From Trichuris trichiura (lineage: Eukaryota > Nematoda > Enoplea > Trichinellida > Trichuridae), in contig JBAJFE010000023.1 in assembly GCA_037903355.1 (NCBI GenBank), positions 1,550,001-1,614,000 on the forward strand: a DNA stretch of 64,000 nucleotides, in the 5' to 3' direction. This document shows positions 1 through 10,747 of this stretch, piece after piece (within the stretch, counting starts at the first letter, position 1; each line of letters starts with the position of its first letter). Below the pieces are notes generated by a model. The model worked only from the letters and a program-made list of their open reading frames with translations, searched no databases and was not told the origin of the DNA. The position numbers were made by a program, and so were the translations under genes.

Positions 1-13
1 CAATCACGGATAG

Positions 14-247
14 CAAAACGTTTTGATAGGGCTTGCAGCAGCAGACGTTATTGTTTTCATTGCATTGAGGTACCAGCTCAGCTTTAAAAAGTATTTTGTC
101 CCTGAATGTATGGAGAAGATCAAGACGGTTCACCACACTGTTAAAGAAAACAACTTGGCAGCTCAAAGCTGTGCTCGTGTACAACCATTGATTACTCATA
201 CTGATGTAGAAGTAACAAGGAAACAGGAAACGGGAATCATTGTCTAA
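14..247 (+). CDS. Last exon of an unidentified membrane protein (partial)
   Basis: An open frame runs from a possible splice acceptor (TAG at 11-13) to a TAA at 245-247. It begins with a hydrophobic stretch, VLIGLAAADVIVFIALRY, long enough to be one membrane-spanning segment. A polar tail of about 55 residues follows (two cysteines, a basic patch, then TRKQETGIIV at the end). The layout fits the last transmembrane helix plus a cytoplasmic C-terminus of a protein encoded mostly to the left of the window. I do not recognise the family. No ATG begins this frame, which supports an internal or terminal exon rather than a whole gene. Confidence 0.35.
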   Translation, partial: QNVLIGLAAADVIVFIALRYQLSFKKYFVPECMEKIKTVHHTVKENNLAAQSCARVQPLITHTDVEVTRKQETGIIV

Positions 248-2057
248 TTATCCACATATCATTAGTGTGATAATGTCAGCAGTTTTTCGCAGCGCCATGT
301 TTTTCATGGCTGTTAAAGTGGAAGTACTGACGTCCGTTTATTGATATAAACAGGCGCCCACTCATATTTCAGTCATCTCACAGATAAAGTACAGCAAGCA
401 GCGTACTTTTTCCTTCAGGATGTTGGGTGCCAGACTAGCCATAGGTGTGAAGTTTTAGTCCATCTCTGCCACTTGCAACCTATTTGCTTGGTAACATTAA
501 TTCTTACTGAGAAACTATTCTAAATGGATGTTGAATATATAGGAAAGTGCTGAAAAACAGAAACGTTTTGCACGGTTGCTGAATAGCGTCTGTTTAGGTA
601 AGTTATTTGCACTTTTTGGTTTTTAAGTTTCGCTTCCGTCCTTACCTCCGAGGTATAAGAAATTTGTACAATTATCTAGCTCATAGGATAAGTACAAAGG
701 TTGTGCCTGTATTTTCGAAAGGGAACCGAATAGGTTCAAGACATTCCTAAGCGACAGTGACGCATCGTTTCGCAAGTAGAACCCACAATGAATGTCGGAA
801 TTTAGATAGATATAGTCAAAGTGACTGTTACTACGTTACGGTCTACCAAGATTATATCTTAGACGTGCCACTATTTGGAAAGCACTTCTAAGGAACAATG
901 GTGCATCCGGAAGCATGCATTTTCAAGTTAAACGCTAGCGGCTGCCAAGCTGCTAAAATAAATTAAATAAGGGCAGGGGCTGCAACAGTCATTGATGCCC
1001 TCATTTGCATAATTATCTTGGCGTCCAGTGTTACTCATCCATCAGTTGCAAATGGGCGTCTGCAGAATCGAGTTTTTGTTCCACGAAAGCCAGTGCTCTG
1101 CTGCAATGTTGAAGCCAATTTTTTTCTGCCCTTCTGTAATTTCAAATCTACATAGAAGCGTTATATTTTAGCTTAAACTTAGGCAAAGGCTCTGTCGAAT
1201 GCCAGCATGGTTAACTTAAAGGAACCTGCATTTCCCATGCGGTAGAGCGACTAAAAGTATAACCGACATGCTTCTTCCTGCATTATAAACGTCATGGAAG
1301 TTGACGTTGTTTTCTTCCATAGTGCAGTTCAATTAGCGCTGAAAAAAAGAAATCTTTCAGGAAAGTATTCGCTGAGAGCACTGTTCTTTCTAAAAATTAA
1401 AACACGATCTCAGCTTGTATTAGTATTGTAATGTTTCTGTAAATCTATAAAATGGCTGATATTTTTAATGGCTCTGTCGTTTGACGAAGTTCTAACAACT
1501 GAAAGAACGTCAGGAAGTTTTAATTGTCAGCCATTCTGTTTATTTATTTTGTGTGGGCGTTCCGTTTCTTTAAATTTACTTTGCGTATAATTCAAATCAA
1601 CGTGCTGATATTGGAACTGAGTGCTTTTGAGATTTATGCTCGCAGTAGCCTGAAGCGCACATTAAGCCGCCACCCAGCGGAAACCGTGGAGGCGTGTTAA
1701 TCTTTTCGCAGACTGCAAACCAGTTAAAGACTGTTTTCCTTTTTCTTTGCGAAGTTTTGCGTATGAATTGTACCTGCTGATCTTTACCGTTACACTATTG
1801 CTTTGTATTTTTCAGAAAAAATAACTAATCCGTATTGGCAGCTTTTCTGGGGTGATCTTCAAGCCAAATCGAGTTTGTCGAGCAGGTTAAAAATGTTTCA
1901 CGGAAAAACACTTGTCTTTGATGAGTTCATCAGTACAGTAAACTGTTAGAAGTACCTGCAGATCATTTTGGTTGTGCTTAGGCCTTACCTTCTTCATTGG
2001 TTAGTCAGTTTGCCGTCGTTCGTTGGTGCGTTTGGTATTGCTAGAAATTTGCTTATT
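248..2057. other. Intergenic stretch
   Basis: No supported gene is seen. It holds one copy of a short dispersed repeat (about 1168-1250, with TTAGGC-like sequence followed by GGAACCTGCATTTC) and the 5' flank of the histone gene. I see no clear TATA box or initiator close to the H2A start codon. Confidence 0.5.
1168..1255 (+). repeat. Short dispersed repeat, copy 1
   Basis: CTTAAACTTAGGC at about 1172 is followed some 50 bases later by GGAACCTGCATTTC at 1221. The same order, TTAGGC-like then GGAACCTGCATT, recurs near 8.75-8.86, 43.14-43.22 and 47.94-48.09 kb. No coding capacity is seen. Confidence 0.4.
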
Positions 2058-2459
2058 ATGTCTGGTCGCGGCAAAGGTGGAAAGGTCAAGGGGAAGTCGA
2101 AGTCTCGCTCCAGTCGTGCTGGGTTGCAGTTTCCAGTTGGGCGTATCCACCGCATGTTACGTAAAGGCAACTACGCGGAACGCGTTGGCGCTGGGGCACC
2201 GGTCTACTTAGCTGCGGTGATGGAGTATTTGACCGCTGAAGTGTTGGAGCTGGCAGGAAACGCGGCTAGAGACAACAAGAAAACCCGTATTATACCGCGT
2301 CACCTTCAGCTTGCTATTCGAAACGATGAAGAGCTGAGTAGATTTTTACAAGGCGTCACAATCGCCCAAGGAGGCGTTTTGCCGAACATAAACACCAGCT
2401 TGTTGCCGAAGAAGACTGAAATGAAAGCAGGAAAGGCTCCCGGGAAGAAAGAAGAATGA
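2058..2459 (+). CDS. Histone H2A, intronless
   Basis: This encodes a 133-residue core histone H2A, which pairs with H2B in the nucleosome. The start is the ATG at 2058; the open frame runs further upstream, but MSGRGKGGK is the canonical H2A N-terminus. Landmarks are [17 protein letters not shown] before the fold, [18 protein letters not shown], the AARDNKK segment, acidic-patch residues in [12 protein letters not shown] and NDEEL, and the docking sequence [15 protein letters not shown]. The tail is KAPGKKEE and lacks the SQEY-type phosphorylation motif of H2A.X. No H2B, H3 or H4 gene lies beside it. I see no histone 3' stem-loop, and an AATAAA follows at 2595, so the messenger is probably polyadenylated, as for replication-independent histones. 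The identity is clear from sequence; the expression mode is inferred. Confidence 0.96.
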   Translation: MSGRGKGGKVKGKSKSRSSRAGLQFPVGRIHRMLRKGNYAERVGAGAPVYLAAVMEYLTAEVLELAGNAARDNKKTRIIPRHLQLAIRNDEELSRFLQGVTIAQGGVLPNINTSLLPKKTEMKAGKAPGKKEE

Positions 2460-2594
2460 AAAAGAAGTTTTTGCTGTCGTGAAGACCGCAGACGTTGCAG
2501 GCGCGGTTGACCTGGTCTTAGCTTGTTTTTAGATGAAGATTGGAAAGTTACTACGTTATCGTTCGTTTGCAGACGTTACATTATGCTTAAAGTT

Positions 2595-2600
2595 AATAAA
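2595..2600 (+). promoter_or_regulatory. Polyadenylation signal of the H2A gene
   Basis: AATAAA stands 135 bases after the H2A stop codon and is the first canonical signal downstream. Confidence 0.5.
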
Positions 2601-4030
2601 AGTGGTACTTGCGAGCATTTGCTTCCTATACTTGTAAATGCCATGCGTAAAGAAAAAAATAATAACAGCGTAATACCAGCAGCGTAGATTTATTTTTGTC
2701 AGCATATGTAAGCGTTCTTAATCGCGCAGTTAGTATGCTTTTAACCCTTAGATTTTCGTCGACATTTTTTCGGTATTTTCAACTTTTGAAGCGAAAGAAC
2801 AGGTTCTTTCACGAATGTTTTATTGGCTAAGAGTAATTCTTTTCTTCCATCGTCCGTGTACGCGCCGTAAACATGAAAACGCAATGTTAAATTGGATGGC
2901 GTACTGTGTTGTTCTTCAATGACTTCTAGGATCAGTTGGAAAGCTAGTATTCATCCAATAATATTAGTCCAATTTCATTTCTTTTGAAAGTATGGAAGCT
3001 GGGAATGGCCAGTCGACTTGCTGCGACTTGCCTGAAAGTTATATTAGCAAAGAAAGACGGAACTAAGTGTGTTAGCAGTGTAGCTTTGTGGAGGATGATC
3101 AAGGAGCGCGTGAAGTTCCGAAGTTTCCGTATACTTCAGGGGTTGTTCGTTCGGCGATATTGTCTTGTCTGTTAAGCGACAAATCATTTGAGTTTCACGC
3201 TCTGCATTTTGCTAAAAACAAAAATTCAGTCTCCTTACGAACATGTGCATAATTTGGATTTTAATGTATTAAAATTTAACCGGAATGGGCATTCAGTTGG
3301 CTTAGCGTGTCTAAATAGAACGTATTTGGAAGACTAAAACGGAAAACAACAATCTTCGAAATTCAAAAGAGCGGTTTAGCAAGCACTCTGTCACGCGAGC
3401 AGATTTCAATGCTTAGGTTGAATTTGTAGGCAGAATAATTACAACGTTAATTCATTGGAACTGACTGCCATAATTCTCGGAAATTCAATTTATTTGCTTT
3501 TTATGCGGTTTTCCGCGCATTTTCATTTGACTATAGAAACGATGTAAAGACCGTCAGCATGAGTTGCTGAAGATGCTTGGCAGAGCAGCTTGAAAGAATA
3601 TTGTCTTTTCTAAATCAGGAAAACAGTTCAAATGGTTTCTTAAGTGTACTTACCTGCGAACGCTTTTGTAAAGGCAACGTTGGAATTAACGCACAAGAAG
3701 CATAGCGCATAACGGTAAATGACAGCGGATAAACCTGCGACCATTGGAAAAAAGATTAACGGGAAGAAATAACTTTTCGGACTTTCTTAATGTCACAAAA
3801 ATGAAAACTTAAAGATTAAAAAATTTGCAGCGATGATTTTCAGGTGGACTTCAGCAAGCAGCAGAGAGATATAAGGACATGGAGAAATTTTTATAACTAT
3901 CGCAAAAATAATTTACGCGCTTTTAACTTTGACAAAAAGGCTAACCAACTAGCTATTGTTCCTTCAATGCTATGGCATTAATGCGCACAGTTTATTGCAG
4001 GCCATTTTGCATATTTTAACATAACAGTTA
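2601..4030. other. Intergenic stretch
   Basis: Only short open frames are present (for example about 60 codons at 2984-3175), without recognisable motifs. It lies between the converging 3' ends of the H2A gene (plus) and the CK1-like gene (minus). Confidence 0.5.
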
Positions 4031-6015
4031 TTAACGTCCCCTATTCATGGAGCGGTTATAGACTTCATCCTTTGGATTGCCGTTCCGTTGCTGCGGCAAT
4101 GCTCGGTTGAATAAGAAGCGAATATACTCGTAGTCCGGAGAGGTGTAGCCCAATTGTCGGACGTATTCAATGAAATGGCAGAATTCCCTTGGACATCCCT
4201 AACCATTGAATAAACAACATCAAATTTTCAATGGTCCAAACGCAAAAGCAACAATATACCTGACATAACCTATCGATGGGCAAATTGAGCTTTTGTTCGC
4301 AAACTTTACGTCGACATTGCCTCCTTGTGCGACCCTAAGCAAACGTGCAGATGACTGTACAAATTGAAAAGTTAAAAAATGATTTGCGGGTAGCATGCTC
4401 ATTCATAATACAGCGCAACGTTGCAATTTACCTTCGTGTACCACCACGGGAGGGTACCAAGGTGAAATGCGAGCAGAATATAACCCAAAGATTCCAGATC
4501 ATCTCCTCTTGCCGGAGTTTGACCCAGATGAGCATTTATGGATGTATATCGAACAGTGCCGGCAAAAGGTTCCCTACTTTGCTGTTCGTACGGCCGTTTG
4601 GTTAGCGGGTCGCACCAGCGTTTAGCCAGGCCAAAGTCCGTCAAATATACCTGAACAAAAGGGAAATTACCCAACAATAACTAAGCGATAAATAACAAAG
4701 TTTCGCTCGCACATGAGATCGTCTCCTTCCTAATCCCATTAGAAAATTTTCTGGCTTGACATCCCGATGGACAAAGCCGCGGTTATGAACAAATTCTAGT
4801 GCGCTTAGCATCTGAACACCAATGGATATATTGATTTTAATTGTTAAACGTTCATTTTCAAAGCAACCTGCTGAGCAAGATGGATCGTCGTCGGCAAGGG
4901 AAATCTGCCGCATGACGACTTGCGCAAATCTTCCAAATTTGTATCCAGCAACTCCATTACTAACGCAAACCGTCCTCTGAACACTCCAAACCACCTGTAA
5001 AAGTGAACTGTTCCATTGCTACGTTATGCTTGCATACGGGGAAAAAGTTCGAAAAAAGTGAAGAAACAACAGTAGAATGAGCGACAAAGAAAAAAGAATA
5101 TACACTACGACTAATCTGGTTGAAAAATTACATATTTACATTTTCTTTAATTTAAACGTTTACCCTGTACCTGATTTTCAATTAACTTCAACCGTATTAG
5201 CACGAGCACAACTTTTCGTTGTTGCGAAAGGGCAAAATTCAACTGGCTAAACGTTATTCTAATACTATTAATACTACGCAGTCGCCAAAGCGAACGGGTT
5301 GAATGTTCAACAGTTCTGGAATAAAATACATGTGGATACTTTTTCTTATTGAACCGAAAAACGTTGAAAGAAATAATTCTTTGCCCAACTTGCAACTACG
5401 GTTACTTGTCAGACTATGCTGCCGTTGCATAACGACAGTGGACCAATATGCTACCAATTGCGTTGTACAAGAGACATTGAAACTGAAATCTACTTGCATT
5501 AATCGACCTGCCGTAATCCAAATGAATAAACTTCATTGCAGCAATGTCCTTTGAGAATCCAAAGCTTACAATTGAACGAAGTTGAATTCACGCACATGCT
5601 ATGTTTTTTGAAACAAAAATTTGAATACTTTTACCAACAAAAGCTTTTTTTAAAAATTTCTTTACATGTTTACAACGGATGGCGGGTATGCTTACATGGT
5701 TCGGGGAATCCAGAAGCCTTTTCTCAAAGCAAGATAAACGCTGTGCTCGTGCTGCAACTCCGTAATGCCGTTTGTCGAAGCGCCGCAGTCAATTTTGATG
5801 GCGACGTTCTGAAAAGAGAAAAAAGAATACAGGTACAACATTCGGCTGAACGATTGCTCCAACGGATACTCGTCTGCTTTCCATGTCAATAGCTTCGAAG
5901 ACGTCTCCAAAGCTACCGGAACCTATTCGTCGGATCAGTCGATTTCGACGGCCAACTATAACGTCCTCTAGCACAATGCCTTCGCTATTTACTTTTATTT
6001 CGCCGCTTGTACTAG
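4031..6015 (-). CDS. Casein kinase 1 / TTBK-like protein kinase, six exons, 5' end unknown
   Basis: A serine/threonine kinase of the CK1 superfamily. Exons (5' to 3'): 5870-6015, 5696-5808, 4868-4994, 4713-4811, 4432-4650, 4260-4334, 4031-4198; introns are 56-97 bases except for one of 701 and phases agree at every junction. Visible motifs in order: P-loop GSGSFGDVF, VAIK with the catalytic lysine, ALVMELLDTNLEDLR, FVHRDVKPENFLMG, TDFGLAKRW, GTVRYTSINAHLG, DDLESLGYILL, and LNLPIDRLC plus SPDYEYIRFLF in the C-lobe. GTVRYTSINAH resembles TTBK, while DDLESLGY is CK1-like. All catalytic residues are kept. Coding begins at an apparent acceptor (or the nearby TAG|TACAAGC) and contains no early ATG, so at least one upstream exon is missing. 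The protein ends soon after the kinase fold (RSMNRGR). Nematodes carry many such kinases, often male-expressed; that role is inference only. (Seven coding segments are listed in all.). Confidence 0.85.
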
Positions 6016-7681
6016 CTAAGATTAAAGCAATTGTTGAAGTATAACAAAAAACGAAAAACGGTTCAAAAATGAGCTTCAAAGTGACTACATTCCTTCGGTG
6101 TAAGCAGTGAATGCTTCAAAATTAGTTTTTAATCACCTTTTCCGTTCCCGCGTATGGGCATTGTCAACTTTGCTTTGCAAAACGACTGAATGGCGCCTCT
6201 AATCTTTTTACAATTAACATAAATACAATAGAAATTATCATACGATACATCTGCCCCAGATAACGATTGTGTTAGTCAATGAAAGGATGATCCATCGCTT
6301 ATTTGTAGTACGAGACAACAATGCGTACAATTGGTTACGATGTTAGAGCTTTACTTAAACGCTAATGAAGTACGATCAGCTCTTTGCTATCCTTATCAAT
6401 GAAGGTACAATTCACAAACGAAACTGAATGAAACTTTGTCACTTACTTACGCAGCGGACGTACGCAGAAAGTTTAAAGCAAATTTGATTAAAAGACGATG
6501 AAATACTTGAATGGACGTCCGCAGTGAATAAAGACGAGTCTTAGCTATTGCTTAACGTCGAATATTAAGTTGCGTAAGCTTTAAAGGCAAAGCGGATAAG
6601 TCATGACGCGACAAAGTTTTAAGAATTTACGGCGGCAACTTTTTGAATTCATTTCTGAAAATTGCCACAAAAAGGGGAAGCGGAAACCCATGAACGTGGT
6701 CAGCATTAGAGGGTTCTTTCCATGTGCAATGCAAAGGAAATACAGCAATGCCTCTGCCATGCTTGACGTTGCTTCTTAGCAACGTCAGAGGGCTAACAAG
6801 GCCTATGCCAATGTTGGATGCTTCTTAACCGGACGGAAGCAGTTAGTGTTTAGGAAATGAGGGAAAACGAAGTTTTCCATTTTGTTCATCTAAACTGGAT
6901 AATGCGCACACAAATTTGAAAGCGCGGAATAGCGCGTTGGATTGACGATGCTACGCAGAATGGAAGACGAAACTCTTACCTTCTCCATTCGTGCTGTTCA
7001 TGTTGACGACATTACGTGAGAGGCGAATTGGGGAAATTCAACACCGAATGCAGGTACGTAGGCAGTACTGTTGGCTGTTCGTACGAAACGAGCAGTCGCA
7101 ACTGATCGGTGGGGGCGGACCCGCTGTTTCAATACAATCACCACAAAATGTACATCCGACCACCCCGCCACCCAAAAATGACAACTTTTGTGCTGTACAC
7201 AACGCAATGAAACCACCATTATTTCTTCCCTATTTTACACTCACTTTGTTCTAACGTTTAAAAGTTCGTTGCCGCTCTTTGCAGTTCCATAATAAAGCAG
7301 TGCGGACAAACAGTAGTTTAAAGGATTGTTAGCAAAGAGTAGTTATTTAAAATGAAATCTTATGGGCCCAGCTTGCTTGCCCTTCGAGCAAGTTCGATCC
7401 GCTTGGCTGAAACGCGCTTGCTTTTGGGTAAAGCCAAAAATAAACTAACAAGAGCAAACGGATTAATTGTTTATCAATGAGAAGGATGGCGTTGGCAAGC
7501 TGAGACGCGTTCAAAAAACGATATTGTCGTTTGTCACCAATTCCTAAAAGAGTAAAGGAAAAAGTGAAACTACTCAAAAGATGAAAACCTTTTACGAACC
7601 TTTCAATGGTACTACGACCGCTGGACAAAAATCCATGCGTCATCTCTTTGTAGTATCTCTATTTTCGCCGAATTTCAAAGC
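6016..7681. other. Gap containing the 5' side of the CK1-like gene
   Basis: No firm gene. The missing first exon of the minus-strand kinase should lie here. A 10-bp palindrome with a 4-base loop (TGACGTTGCT at 6764, AGCAACGTCA at 6778) resembles an RFX X-box half-site pair but its spacer is one base too long for the usual site. Open frames at 6991-7254 and 7347-7643 show no motif. Confidence 0.3.
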
Positions 7682-7862
7682 TCACACGAACCGCTTTGCC
7701 TTTTTCCATACGACCAACGTCATCGGCTGAGTAGTTAACGAGTCGGCTATATCTCGTTGAATAAATCCGTCGAAGGTCCTTCCTTTGCAGCCACGTAATT
7801 TCATTGCGCCTCCTTTCGGTTGACTAACAGTAGTAAAGTTAACATTGCACCAATCGAGCAGT
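7682..7862 (-). CDS. Candidate terminal exon, unidentified minus-strand gene
   Basis: A 60-codon open frame ending in TGA follows a pyrimidine-rich acceptor (TTTTTCTTTTCAAG). Its product, LLDWCNVNFTTVSQPKGGAM through MTLVVWKKAKRFV, has the look of a folded protein end (alternating hydrophobic residues, no low complexity). I do not recognise the family and could not join it to an upstream exon in phase. It may be chance. Confidence 0.25.
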
Positions 7863-8744
7863 CTTGAAAAGAAAAATGTGAAGTCGAAACACTCTTTGGC
7901 AAACAGCGACTGCCCACTTACTCCTTTTACGGTCGGAAAATAAAGTAGGGATTTCTCTGAAGAACAGTTAAAATGAGCGTAAATGAACGAAAAGTGATTT
8001 GCTTGAAAACGAATACCCATTTCTGCCGCGAATAAACTCTTCACGCGTTACGAAACACCTTTTTACTGGCGCAACAGCTGTAACTACAGTCAACCAGTAA
8101 AGAGTAATTAGGTAACAGTTTAAAAAGAATGCTCAGGCACAAAGTCCTACAATAACAACTATTTTAGCAAGGTTTATCGTATGTTCGGTGTTTGAGCAAT
8201 GCGAATACATTTACTCGATTTTCAGCTATATTCTTGACATAAGGCTGCTTGTAGCTGGAACTTTTGCAAACTATTTTTTCTCCTAAGCGCATGCAGCGCG
8301 TACTAAAGTAAATAAAATTGAAAGAGGGGTTTTTTAGTGCTCAAGTAAAAAGAATTATAGCGGGAATTTTGCTTGAAATTAATTTAAACTCGACAAAGGC
8401 ATTTCATTAAGATGCTGCGTAAAAACTAACAAGCTAAAAGCGCTTGTACATGCGGCAAATGTAATGCTCAATAAATAATAGAAGAGGACGGTTAACGTTG
8501 CATTTGACCCATGCTTTAACTTGGCTCGGAGCGAGTTTTTCATTAATCGATTGAGGTAGCTAGGAAGCATTTCATCAAAGATTCACTTTACCTTACGCAG
8601 TGGCAGTAAAAAAAAACTTGTCATTTTTGCTCTAAGACTAAAACGCCGTTGGAGGCTTATCGGTTATGCGTCCAACTGTCCTACTGTAACTCTACTGTCA
8701 AACCTGTTTTGTACTTCCGTTAATCTAAAGCGAAATACAATGCT

Positions 8745-8870
8745 TATATTTTGACTTAGACTTAGATAGGAGCAGAATAAGACATCTGGTATGTTTTCAA
8801 GTGTGCGCGGAACAGGATGCCAGCGTGCTTTACGGAACGGAACCTGCATTTCTCAAACGATGAAGCGCAT
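8745..8870 (+). repeat. Short dispersed repeat, copy 2
   Basis: GACTTAGACTTAGATAGG (8752) followed by GGAACCTGCATTTCTCAAACG at about 8839 (first 20 bases shared with the copy near 48.07 kb except one change). No coding capacity. Confidence 0.4.
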
Positions 8871-9239
8871 AATCGACAAGATCTTATCATTGGGAATTCA
8901 CTGATGCCTTTTTCTCGTTACTTTTAGTTTATTTACTTTTTAAAATCTTTTGCGTTTGCTTCAAGCTTCTAATCCACGTTTTTTAGTTCGCTGCCAACTT
9001 GCCGCTCCAGAACTGCCTTTTTTTAGACAGCGTTTTCTGGCCCTCTCATTTGATTAGCGTGACACTTGAAACGGCTTGAGCTGAAACGTGCTTAAACCTG
9101 GGGCGCCCCGCAAAAACGTTGTGTTTTGTAAGCTTCCAGCATATGTCATCTACAGCTTGACGACGGAAAATTTTTTACAAGTTTTTTTGCGTCCGCGGAC
9201 CGAACCGATTGCTTTTTTTCGTATCCGTTACGGGAATTT

Positions 9240-9596
9240 CTAGTTGCAGCTCGCAGTTATTGGGTACTGTAATGAATTCAGGTTTCGTATGGTGCTGTCG
9301 CGTTGTCGAACCCACAGGCTAATATCAAATTGTAAGGCTCTACCAAAGGCTCCGTCAAATTGGATCCAAGTTTGGCTTATCAAAAAGTCAATGGAATCAG
9401 CAATTTTACCGTTCGGTTGGATGAATCGCCGATTTGTTGCTCCTCCGTTGCTTCTCCGCCTCCCGAGAAAGTCGTTTATTTTCCGCTCAAATTCCTTGGA
9501 ATACTCGCGCAAATTGAAAAGCGCGTTTTGTGGTAGTCTTAAAAACGGCGAAAAACGCGGCTGTCCAAATCTCCGTAAGTAATTTGTTTCTCGCAA
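9240..9596. other. Open on both strands; candidate exon of unknown gene
   Basis: This block is open for more than 110 codons on each strand. The minus reading (with EYSKEFERKINDFLGRRR, then GKIADSIDFLISQTW and FGRALQFDISLWVRQ) looks more protein-like. The plus reading is bounded by a fair acceptor (TTGCAG at 9244-9249) and a strong donor (CTCC|GTAAGTAA, about 9575). I cannot decide the strand or family; a real exon is likely but unproven. Confidence 0.25.
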
Positions 9597-10109
9597 GACC
9601 GTGCTAAGTGAAGGAAGTGTAAATTTTTTAACCGGTTTTTTTGTTTTTTGCGAGTTGCAGCTTGGTGAAAGTTGTAAAAATTAGGCACTAATTAATTACA
9701 CCCTCTTTTCTGCGCTAATTTTGGTACTTCTAAACATTTTGAAATGCTGCGTACGCTTTTGAAGCTTTTGGCGTTTTAACTGCCCGCAGGTACGCTTGGA
9801 AAAATTGTCTAACATATTTGTATCAATGCGCAATCTACTTTCTGCCCTTCTCAATTTTCTAAAGTCAGTTAAGCAAAGTCGTACAGAGCAATTGTTTTGA
9901 AAATGACTTTCGATTTCTAGATGGGCTTTTTCCTCGATCAAGAGACAACCGTTTTAAATGTATTTCGCGAACACCGACCAACCGTTGGGTAAGCAAAGCT
10001 TGCAATGGTTTTTGTTCGAGTGAAGTTGTTACAATTCATACAGTTGAAAGAAATTCAGGTACGCATTACTTTTTGTAAATGTAACTTCTTGGTACGGGAC
10101 CGTATAGTT

Positions 10110-10375
10110 TCATGTTGAGTTTCTTTTACGGAAATTTTGTCCCGTTGATAATATTTTTATTATTCCGTAGCTTTCGGGTCAAACGAGACCCGTCTTCAGC
10201 GGTGTTAATATAAAGCAATGAAGTAACGAAAATTCACGGTGTTAAAATGATGTAATGGGTGTTGCGCGGGGATGTTTTAACTGTTTAAAGTCCAATGTTT
10301 TAAAGTAGATTTCGTTGTGTCCTCATCTTCTGTCTGTCAGCTAGCCATTTTTCTTGTTGTGGATATGTGTTGTTC
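10110..10375 (+). repeat. Left arm of the foldback element
   Basis: Reverse complement of 10467-10732. It includes, on the minus strand, the hammerhead-like segment CTGAAGA at 10193-10199 followed by a six-pair stem. Confidence 0.85.
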
Positions 10376-10466
10376 TTCAGAAATTTTATTTTAAGGTGCT
10401 TCTCCATTTGGTTGGTTTTGATCCGTAGTTCTTTGTTTCCTTTTTGTGTTTAGTTGTTTAGCGTAG

Positions 10467-10732
10467 GAACAACACATATCCGCAACAAGAAAAATGGCTA
10501 GCTGACAGACAGAAGATGAGGACACAATGAAATCTACTTTAAAACATTTGACTTTAAACAGTTAAAACGTCCCCGCGCAACACCCATTACATCATTTTAA
10601 CACCGCGAATTCTCGTTAAGTCACTGCTTTATATTAACACCGCTGAAGACGGGTCTCGTTTGACCCGAAAGCTACGGAATAATAAAAATATTATCAACGG
10701 GACAAAATTTCCGTAAAAGAAACTCAACATGA
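10467..10732 (-). repeat. Right arm of the foldback element
   Basis: Reverse complement of 10110-10375. On the plus strand CTGAAGA at 10643-10649 is followed by a CGGGTC/GACCCG stem and AAAGC. Confidence 0.85.
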
Positions 10733-10747
10733 ATACGCATTACTTTT

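Larger units (their letters stand above)
10060..10747. mobile_element. Foldback (long inverted-repeat) transposable element
   Basis: Two arms of 266 bases, 10110-10375 and 10467-10732, are near-perfect reverse complements, separated by 91 bases. The outer ends read CATGTTGAGTTTCTTTTACG and its complement. The 14-mer TACGCATTACTTTT occurs at 10060 and again at 10734, just outside the right arm; on the left 36 unpaired bases lie between it and the arm. This looks like a target-site duplication or a duplicated end. There is no open frame of note, so the element is non-autonomous. The few mismatches between the arms suggest recent origin or ongoing correction. Confidence 0.8.

Noticed and set aside
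6764..6787. RFX X-box (GTTGCT...AGCAAC)
   Set aside because: The spacer is four bases, outside the usual one to three, and no ciliary gene lies beside it; more likely a chance palindrome.
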